Shown piece after piece: positions 27,415 through 35,000 of a DNA stretch of 35,000 nt. The first letter of the stretch is position 1; each line of letters begins with the position of its first letter. The notes below the pieces were generated by a model, which was given only the letters and a program-made list of their open reading frames with translations, ran no database searches and was not told where the DNA came from. Source of the stretch: Chara braunii (taxonomy: Eukaryota > Streptophyta > Charophyceae > Charales > Characeae); assembly GCA_003427395.1 (NCBI GenBank), contig BFEA01000934.1, positions 14,871 through 49,870 of the forward strand, given 5' to 3'. The position numbers were made by a program, and so were the translations under genes.

Positions 27415-27728
27415 GACTTGTTGGATGGTTTCTGAGTGGTAGTCAGGTCTCTAACACATTTCCAGACCGTCTCCCGGAACTCTTATCAAACTGCACCTCG
27501 CTGCCAATCCATCTATGTGATTGGTCAACCTTGCCTCAGATATCTTCCCCATCAACCAGTTTTTGCTTTACCTCATGTCCTTTGGTGAGGTGAGTGAATT
27601 ACCCTTTTGTTTTCTGTTTCTTTTTTCAATAACTGGTCCCATATGAGCATCCCTTCGCAGCAGGCCTGTCACCTGTTGCTTCAATCTTATTGGTGGCGAG
27701 CAGCACCTGCTAGAAACCGGGTCCAGAC

Positions 27729-28295
27729 ATGAGTGAATTACCTAAGTTTTGTTACCTGAGCATTCACATTCTCCTCCTTTTTCTTAGCGGTAAACGTGAA
27801 TGGCTCTTGATTTTGGTTTTCCTGCTCGCGGAAACTCTGGGGGCAGGTGTGGCCTCAATGGCTGAAATAGGAACAGGAGAAGCAGGAACTGAGAATGAAA
27901 CTGGCTGGGCCAGTAGGATAGGACCAGGCACAGGAGTGGTCACAACTGACGAGCGGAATGGTGGGAGCAATGCCATTACCTCTGGTACACTGACTGCGTT
28001 AACCAATGGTCTAATGATGGCAATAGTGTGTGGATGGCTTTTCAAGCCTTCGCTCCATGACCTTCACTTGGTGCACCAATGGTGTGGTAGTGACAATAGT
28101 GTGTGGATGGCAGGACAACAGGCTTTGGAAGCCATCACTCGATCGCCTTCGCTTGGTGCTGTAGGCTATCTATTTTACCTGCTAGTGTCTGCAATCCTGG
28201 TCGGAGGGCATACATGTGCCTTCCAATATGGCAAATTTCTTCTATTGCCTTTGTCTGCATTGCTGACATCTATATGTGCAAAAGAACTCATATAG
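27729..28295 (+). CDS. Hypothetical ORF, 188 codons, hydrophobic ends
   Basis: The frame has a hydrophobic stretch near the N-terminus (ILLLFLSG, then WLLILVFLLAETLGAGVA), a Gly/Thr-rich middle, and a hydrophobic C-terminal part (GYLFYLLVSAILVGGHTCAF and LLLPLSALLTSICA), so membrane segments are conceivable. I recognise no family. An internal duplication (caatagtgtgtggatggc at about 28021 and 28098; cttcgct/cttcgcttggtgc) and an overlapping open minus-strand frame (27764-28045) weaken the case for a real gene. It may be a chance frame in repeat-derived sequence. Confidence 0.15.
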   Translation: MSELPKFCYLSIHILLLFLSGKREWLLILVFLLAETLGAGVASMAEIGTGEAGTENETGWASRIGPGTGVVTTDERNGGSNAITSGTLTALTNGLMMAIVCGWLFKPSLHDLHLVHQWCGSDNSVWMAGQQALEAITRSPSLGAVGYLFYLLVSAILVGGHTCAFQYGKFLLLPLSALLTSICAKELI

Positions 28296-28364
28296 GGTCT
28301 TTTCCCCTTCCCCGAGGTCTTCTCTTGTTCTCTCCCATGTTTCTTGCATAATAATCACAAGTGG

Positions 28365-28486
28365 TTAAACCACCGGTACACTCGGGCGTGGAGGCGGCGT
28401 ACTAAGTGCCAAGCTTTTCTGAACCGCCAGTGGCACACTTTCTTTGTGTTTTGGCTGGTGTTGCCACCATTGTAGTCCAGTAGGCC
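28365..28486. mobile_element. Partial fold-back element, taaaccacc family
   Basis: Begins gttaaaccaccggtacactc, with aaccgccagtggcacacttt and gttttggctggtgttgcc inside, matching parts of the 25225-25600 element. The right arm is decayed. Confidence 0.6.
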
Positions 28487-28489
28487 GAG

Positions 28490-29282
28490 CCTCCAAAATT
28501 TTCATAGGTGACGAGTTGCGTTTTCAGCAAGGCTGAGGCCGTGTATGTGACGTACCAGCTTTTGTACCTGATTGAACTTCTGAAGCCCTGAGTTTTGCTA
28601 TTCGTGCTTTTTCGATCTCTAATGGGCTTTAGGGGTACCTTTCTTTTTGGTTGGTGGATGATACATGGAATCAATGGCCGACAAGGCCCTCCCACTTTTA
28701 AGACTTGTTGTTTTTCTTGGACTTTTTCGCAATTTCTCTCCGGCGATCGATGGATCTACGTAGGACTTACGTGCGCCTTAGTGAGCGCACTAGGAATTTT
28801 GTTTGACAGTTGGGAATTCCAGAATTTGTGGCCGCACTTCCAGCTGACGTGTCCTTTCTTGCAAGTGAATGTTCCTAAATTCGCCCTTGAAGGCTCTATG
28901 AATTTTCAATAGGGATCTGAATAGGCATAGGATTTTCCCTCGTCCAATCTCGCGTGCGGATATCTTTTTCAGAATTCCTCAATCTTGAATTAGTTTTAGA
29001 GCTAGAATGGATGGAACATAATTGTTTCGGTGCCTTTTTGTCTGTGTGGCGGCGCCATGCATGCAAACTTCCCCTGCTTCCCGCTATGTCCTGTGCCATC
29101 TTCACCTTTCTCTTCTTTGCACCTTCCCCGGCTGCAAAACTATGGATATGGAACAGGAGGAAGGGGAGAAGAACAACTTTCGGTGAAAACTACTGAAAAC
29201 ATGAAGAGAGATATTACCATCGAAAGTAAGGGAAACTACAACCATAGAAAAAGTGCTTAGACAACCCCCCATTTTGTAACCA
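28490..29282. other. Stretch without a recognised gene
   Basis: A 105-codon open frame (28595-28912, plus) contains no domain I know. It could be the decayed 5' part of the neighbouring LINE, but I have no motif to support this. Confidence 0.3.
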
Positions 29283-30010
29283 TTGGCTTTTGGACCCACA
29301 AGGAAAACCCTGGATTCTAACAGCCAAGGATTCAAGATGGGGATCATGAGTGGAAAAAGGGGTGTGGCAGATCAAGTGCGATGGAGGACGGTCGGGGAAC
29401 TGAGAGGAGAACTAAAAGGCTGCCACAATTTACAAGAGAACCTAAACAACATGCTTATCTCAATCCCGGAAAACTGGCGCAGGCGCCTTAGAAGTACCTG
29501 CATATGGAAAGCTGGTGACTGGGCGATGGCTTACGAATTCCAAACCAGAGAGGGGTCAGGTAACAGCTGGCTCATCTGTGATATCTACAAGATTGAGGAT
29601 CAAAGAGCATCAAAAAGCCTGCTTAGCAAGAACCCTACAGGACAAGTAGCCTGGGAGGAACGAAAATTAAAGAAAGTACTAAACTCGAGAACGCCGATTA
29701 TACAACACACAAACCGGCGGAAAGATCTGGAGCTCGACCCGGCGGAATGGGCGTGGAAACTGAGAATAGGGAGGCTCAAAATAGAGAAACGCACTAACAT
29801 CCTGGAATACACCACTAAGTTGGGCTGTACACTTGAACCCCATAACTGAAATTGTCGGCCAACGATGGGAGACTCGTTTCAACCTGTCACAAAATCGTAC
29901 CCTGAGCATTCCTTGGACCAGAATTCTGGCTATCCATCTAGTTGAAATAAGAAGCTTCTAGTGGCTACTCGCCCACCTGGCTTTGTCAATTGACAAATGC
30001 TGAGCAAGAG
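29283..30010 (+). pseudogene. LINE (non-LTR retrotransposon) ORF2 C-terminal remnant, copy 1
   Basis: An open frame to 29849 contains MLISIPENWRRRLRS, like the ..AIP..W...L segment after the RT of plant and algal LINEs. It later has KLRIGRLKIEKRTNILEYTT. In the next frame after the stop, ITEIVGQRWETRFNLSQNRT, then PWTRILAIHLVEIRSF and WLLAHLALSID, match the common region ..W..IW...V..K.R.FLWLLAHRALP.. that precedes the zf-RVT zinc finger. LINE ORF2 proteins nick target DNA and reverse-transcribe in place. This copy is frameshifted, lacks RT and endonuclease and is non-functional. Assignment rests on pattern recall. Confidence 0.45.
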
Positions 30011-30209
30011 AAGATATGCACAATTCAGATCCCTGTTATAGGAACTCTGTGCAATCTGCTCAGTAGGTCTTGTAGGGGATGTAGATCGCCGCCTATTGCT
30101 CTGCCAAAAGTTGAGCAACTCTGGACTAACTCTGGAACGCAATCGCTAACAAAGCCCTACGTACGGATCAGATCACCCGCCTACTACGCATGCACACCCG
30201 CCCTACGCG

Positions 30210-30580
30210 GCAGGGTGCGCAGTAACCGCCGTAGAGTTGTACACTATGGAAGTGTGGCTGCGTAGGGGATGAGTTTGGTTGGGTACACGGTGTCACGGGA
30301 TCTCCGTGCTGGGGTGGGGTGAAGAACTCATCTTGGGGCTTCACTTTCACCCCAGCCCACTTAGGCTTATGGTTAGGTGTTAGCCTGACAAGCCGTTGGT
30401 TGTGTGTTCGAGTCTTGTATTCGGCATGCACATGCTTTCACGTAGTAACCGCCGTAGAGTTGTACACTATGGAAGTACTCATCTTGGGGCTTCACTTTCA
30501 CCCCAGCCCACTTAGCCTGGTTAGGTGTTAGCCTGCCAAGCCGTTGGTTGTGTTCGAGTCTTGTATTCGGCATGCACACG
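30210..30580 (+). repeat. Direct repeat with tRNA-like segment, two copies
   Basis: gtaaccgccgtagagttgta, then cactatggaagt, occurs at 30223 and 30446. The tail, tcatcttggggcttcacttt, then caccccagcccactta, through ggttaggtgttagcctg.caa, gccgttggttgtg and gttcgagtcttgtattcggc, occurs at about 30326-30430 and 30478-30573. ggttaggtgttagcctg..aagcc followed by gtgttcgagtc resembles the D-, anticodon- and T-arms of a tRNA. It lies between two LINE remnants and could be a SINE pair. Confidence 0.6.
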
Positions 30581-30989
30581 ACATTCCTTTCTTTCACAGT
30601 CTCAAGCTAGCGACACTATGCATGATATGGACGAGAAGATGTTAAGAGACGATGGACCGCACTCTGCACCCCGTGCAAAAAGCATGGGAGGGAAGTCCTA
30701 CATACAATAAGAGGTAGAGCATAGAGGGCGTTGGAAGGGAGGGTGCAAGAAAAAGAGAAGAAAAAGTGGATAAGGATAAGATTGTGGAGGCATTCAGCAA
30801 AAAACAACTAGGAGAAGGGAAAATAGTAACAATTGCCCATAATAGAATCCTGTTCGGCCAATGGAGATATAACGAGCTAACCCCTCCGCAGTCCTTAAAT
30901 CTACCTAGAAGCAGGACCCATCTAACAGGAATGTCAATTGGATCCATTTAGACAAGTTTAGAGTGACACTACCCACCCTCAGGCAGTAG

Positions 30990-32640
30990 TTATTATTGCT
31001 AACCAAAGCAGGAGCGAAGTAGGTACTCCAATGCAGACAAGTCAGCTAGGGCTTAGGGTTTTACCAAACAATGCATCAACCAAGTACCTAAGAAGGCCTA
31101 AACAGCAGTTCTAGCATACGAGGAGAATTTGCCAATCAAGGAGCTGAGAGGAACGGACTGGCAAGGGCCCAGGTGGTAAGATGCAAGTGCCACTGTCGAT
31201 TAGCAACCAAGAGTAGAGTTGAAGTAGATTAGGCTGACTCTGGCAGGAGTGAGGGGGGTTACATCCTTCCTTTCGGAAGTAATCAATGTCGACCCTCGGG
31301 GCCTTCCTACCATAAGGGGGAGGAGCTTGTGTGTGTTTTGGTTGTAATCCTATGGACTTGCCGGTGGAATATGAACCGGACTGAAGCTCCTCGTAATGGA
31401 AAAGGAGCCAGGACCTCAGGGTATACCTGCGCAGTGACGACCTTTGGGCGAACCTGCTAAAGGCCTGGTAACAGATGGTGCTCCCGAATAGACCCTTCCC
31501 AACCAGGTACGAGGAAGTTTTGAAACAGCCCCTGTTTGGGAACATATGGATCACGGATGCACAGGGCTGCATTTACTGGAGCTCCAATCCCCTTTGGTCC
31601 AAACATGGGGTGATCCGGGTGGAAGACATCTGGGATGTGCAGGCAAGAGGCTGGATACAAGAGCACCGACTACACTCAATTGTGCGTTACGCCCACCATG
31701 CAGCTGAGGCTCTTGACCAACTAGTTCTCTCTATCCCACTGTCCTCGGTTTATTAGGAAGGGATCATCCCTCCACGAGATGGACTAGGCAGGGGTGAGGG
31801 CGACAACTGCCCCCCTGGCGATTGGGAACATTGTGCAAGCTGGCCAGGAGAGGCTAGTGTCAACCTCTTCTCCCTCACCAGCCAGAACCTTTTGGTTCGA
31901 CAACAGCTGGACACATTGGAGTGGTTTGGGAAGGAGGTGCTATATCGTATTCGGGTGCTTAGCGGCCGCGATGGGTCAGGTGGGTAGCATACTAACTGGA
32001 GACTCCCCTCTCCCAGCTAGCTGTTGATCTGGCTGAGTGGACTTGGCTCAGAGGCAGAGCAGGGCAATCCTGCCATTTGCACTCTTTGTCGGTCAAGGCG
32101 GCGTACCGCATGCTACAACCCAGAACGGGCGTGCGGACCACTGCTTGCAACTGCTGGGAATGGCACCTCAATCTGCCGTCCACCACCCTCAGAAATATAG
32201 GTGGTTCCAGGGTATGAAGGATCGGCCTCCCACCTGGAACAGAAGGGGTTGGTGCTCCCCTGGGTTGTCAGGAAGGCTTCCCCAGTTGAAGGATTCGGGA
32301 GACCATCGAGCACATTTTTCTTCAATGTTGTAGTTCTCACCTCTCGTTCGTGGGAACTCATCTGGAGGCAGCTGGACACTGGGGTGGAGTGGCCTTGGGA
32401 CTGGCGGGCGCTCCTCGTAGGAGCATGGCAACCCTCCCCGAGCCTACACGTTTGCAGACAACCTGTTCACCATAGGCTGCAAGACGGTGCTATGGGGCCT
32501 GTGGTGGAGATACTGTATGCACGCGATGGAAGGGGTGAGCATTGAGGGGGCCGAGGTCTCAGACACGATCCGGCACTTTGTGCAGACGAAACTGTTGGCA
32601 CAATGGAAAAAAGCGGAGGAAAAGGACCCTTTACACACAG
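30990..32640 (+). pseudogene. LINE ORF2 remnant, copy 2 (RT end, thumb, zinc-finger region)
   Basis: Pieces appear in order but in shifting frames. At about 31045-31091, QLGLRVLPNNASTKYL matches the RT end where LINEs have ..P...KYLG. At 31530-31670, QPLFGNIWITDAQG, then NPLWSKHGVIRVEDIWDV, resembles the post-RT PLF.N..I...G...W...GI..V.D.W segment. At 32089-32120, LSVKAAYRMLQ, followed by W.W.LNLPS (32155-32180), resembles the ..SVK.AY..L.. block. At 32302-32328, TIEHIFLQC matches the E.EH.F..C end of the zf-RVT finger. The spacing and order fit one decayed non-LTR retrotransposon. Many stops are present. Confidence 0.6.
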
Positions 32641-33013
32641 AAGAAAGACATAACTAACGAACTTAACCGCTTTGGCGCAGACTGGCTGCGGGAGGGTAAG
32701 AGGGGGTTGACTGGCTCATGTGGAATGGCCAGGGGATACCTTCCACATGAAGGACTACACACAAGACTGGCTGAAGATTGATCCCAGGATACCCCTGAAG
32801 GACCCGAAGGAATTCCCCGACGTGTTCCCACTCCCAGATCGTTCCTTGGTGGATTTACAATTTTACAGTGGTTTGGCAGAGATAGCTGACTTTGAAGTGC
32901 TCATGTGCACTCCCCTGCTAGGAACTTGAGGGTTGATTCAGTCGGCTGAAGGGACAGGGGGGGCACTGGTAGAGTTGGCGGCCAACAGTTGGCTGAAGAG
33001 GCAGGGGGGGCGC

Positions 33014-33247
33014 GGGTCGTTCCATTACTGCATTGTTCTGTTGTCGTTGTTCATGATTTTCTTGAATTCCCTTGAATGTTCTCAGCCGAAGCCGGGCAAT
33101 GGCCCCGGTACCTTAAATTGCTTTGTGTAACGGGTTGTTCCATTACTTCATTGTTCTGTTGTCGTTGTTTGTGATTTTCTTGAATTCCCTTGAATGTTCT
33201 CAGCTGCAGCCGGGTAATGGCCCGGTACCTTAAATTGCTTTTTGTAC
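33014..33247. repeat. Tandem duplication, unit about 118 bp
   Basis: ggtcgttccattactgcatt through ttctcagccgaagccgggca and taccttaaattgctt is repeated from 33132 with few changes. It lies about 0.4 kb after the LINE remnant and could be part of its 3' region, which in some LINEs carries short tandem repeats. Confidence 0.9.
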
Positions 33248-33249
33248 TT

Positions 33250-35000
33250 TCATAAGGGATGCTGTGCCTCGTTCCCACATGTTGCTCCCCACAAATAGTT
33301 TGGAGCATGTTGATAAAAAAACAAAACAAAGAAAAAAGCTATGGCTGGTGCTGTCCTCGTCTTGCTGGAACTCTTTCCACACTGGATGCTTTCCACTAGC
33401 ATGGGCAGTTCAGCCTGGCTGAACTCGGCTCCAGAAATAGACCAAGACGGGGTGCGGATGAGTCCAAACTTGCCTACAGGGCTTGTGTCCGGCCATTACT
33501 GGTCTGTTTTGGGGCCTGTACGGCTTGCAATTTGGCCTGGTGCGGTCCGGCCTCTCTTGACAACTTGGGATGGGCATTCTGCGACCAGAAACAGGTCAGG
33601 TCGCCCTCTCCCTTCTGCCGTTGTTTTGGCCACAGCCCCCGACCAGCCCAGCCAATATTCCTTTATCTTTTCTCCGTGTCAGTGTTAGATCCTTGCTATC
33701 CAGCTTCCTCTGTATCTTTTGGATTCAAGTTGCAGTGTTACTTAAGTGTAAGCTTCCGTCTTGTTTTTCACCTGTTCTTACTCTATCACTTGCTCACACT
33801 TGTGTGTGCATTACTGCTTATCTGCCCAACTGGTACTCGTTGATGTCGAACACCCCCCCTTCGGTCTTGGCCACTGCCCAAGAAGCAGGATTTTGCAGTC
33901 TGATGGCCATGTTTTTCCTCTTGCCATCCTGCGCCGTAGAACATCCAATAAAATATGCTCTATTGGGGGAAAGTGCTGCCAGGAAGGACTTTCCTCTTGT
34001 CTATCCTTCGCTTTTCACAAGTTTTCGGACTTCTTTGCATAGGTTAGTTCAAATTTGTTTGCATGCGGTCCTTATTGCGCTCTTGTGCGCTCTGGTGGAA
34101 GAAGAGTGGCCAAGTGCGGGTTCCTGCAGGCATCCGTTCTGCTCACCGCTGAAGTACAGTTTCGCATAAACCCTTGGGCACTGGGCCCCATTTTCTTTTG
34201 TTGCTTGTTTAATTTTTTTGTTTATGTTTCGTCTATTTTTCTTTCAAATAATAATAAAAAAGGGAGGGTGTCTGTTTTTTTTGCTGCGGTCTGTGAGTAA
34301 GAATGGTCAGGACAATTCTTGGTTCAGAAACGCTAGTGTGATCTGGGGGCAGGATCTCAGTAGGGTTGGACGTGTACACTGTGGTAGGTGCACTGACATC
34401 ATAGCTGTGTGTGTCAGCTTCCAGCCAAAGGCTGGAATGTGGGGCGGTTGCCCTCCCACTCCTGTGTTTTGTACAAAACATGTTAGCAGTGTAAAAAAAA
34501 TGCCTGCTTTAACTCTGTTAACAGTGGTGTGCCAGTGACGAGAGGGTTCAGGCCAAAACCTGAGGTTCGAAAAGCCACAAAAGGGCAGCCTGATACCTTC
34601 GGGAGGGGTCAATATTGCACCATTGGATTTGCGTGCTTTTCCTCTTTTATAGCACAATGAAAAAGTTTCATTGGCCTGTCAGATGCCAGTCATCAACAAT
34701 GTGCACTTCTTATGTCTTGTGACCCTCCTGTAACCTCACTCTTATTTTTACTTGCCCCTCCTGTAATTCCACTCTTATTTTTCACTTGGCGTATTGCATC
34801 TCTTGTTTACGTCACTCTCATTTTTGTTGCAGTCATCTCTCATTGTTTCCACTTGAACCTATTTTTTGTACCCATCTCAGCACTATTGGATGGCAGGCAT
34901 TGGCAACAGTCTCCCAGCTCTGCCCTCCCTCGCCACATAGCAGCTGGTATGAGGCCGATTCTTGTGGGACTGTGGGTGGGCCTTTACCTGGTCAGTGTTT
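33250..35000. other. No recognised gene; small repeats
   Basis: A 199-codon open frame at 33570-34169 (plus) is Leu/Ser/Cys-rich, overlaps two other open frames on the same strand and has no domain I recognise. I do not call it a gene. A possible polyadenylation motif (aataataaaa) is at 34247. Near 34718-34790 the phrase cctcctgtaa.tc.actcttattttt is duplicated. Confidence 0.4.

Noticed and set aside
33570-34169. 199-codon Leu/Ser-rich ORF as a membrane protein
   Set aside because: Overlaps two other open frames on the same strand; no conserved motif, start context or splice evidence.

Overview
This is a eukaryotic nuclear window, most likely from a large, repeat-rich streptophyte algal genome. 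A Chara-type charophyte is my best guess. The guess rests on a Ty3/Gypsy element with a plant-style initiator-tRNA-Met primer site, on my unaided recollection that the acidic glutamate/serine-rich reading frame at 6.4-7.0 kb resembles Chara braunii predicted proteins, and on the density of hairpin elements, poly-A/T tracts and microsatellites. No search was run, and no complete intact gene is visible.

Layout. 1-10117: a decayed LTR retrotransposon. It has a partial 5' LTR, a PBS at 1018, gag with an in-frame stop, an aspartic protease, and reverse transcriptase-RNase H split by a frameshift. No integrase follows. Then come an AT-rich stretch, a fold-back repeat block (5.97-6.37 kb), a broken cysteine-rich/acidic ORF, and a 3' LTR with a TATA box. 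10118-12250: gene-free sequence with two small fold-back elements. 12272-12518: a possible first exon of a host gene, with a hairpin element 23 bp past its splice donor. 12.9-23.5 kb: stacked short repeats, including fold-back (MITE-like) families, hairpins fused to tRNA-like sequences, U6 snRNA fragments with A-tails, tandem and minisatellite blocks, and an interlocked inverted repeat at 22.56-23.33 kb. 24350-24424 (minus): 25 codons matching mitochondrial nad4L. 25.2-28.5 kb: another fold-back family and a tandem array of a tRNA-derived (SINE-like) 315-323 bp unit. 29.3-33.25 kb: decayed LINE ORF2 pieces, with tRNA-like repeats inserted. 33.3-35 kb: nothing recognisable.

How it fits together. 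Almost everything is mobile or derived from RNA copying. The LINE remnants are a plausible source of the machinery that retroposed the U6 fragments and tRNA-derived SINE units. The hairpin families look non-autonomous. The signals most worth following are: (i) a fold-back family whose arm ends exactly inside a tRNA A box in two copies; (ii) the cluster of four A-tailed or abutting U6 fragments; (iii) the tandem tRNA-like array; (iv) the integrase-less LTR element with a zinc-finger/acidic ORF where integrase would be expected; (v) the nad4L fragment flanked by a splice-acceptor-like sequence.
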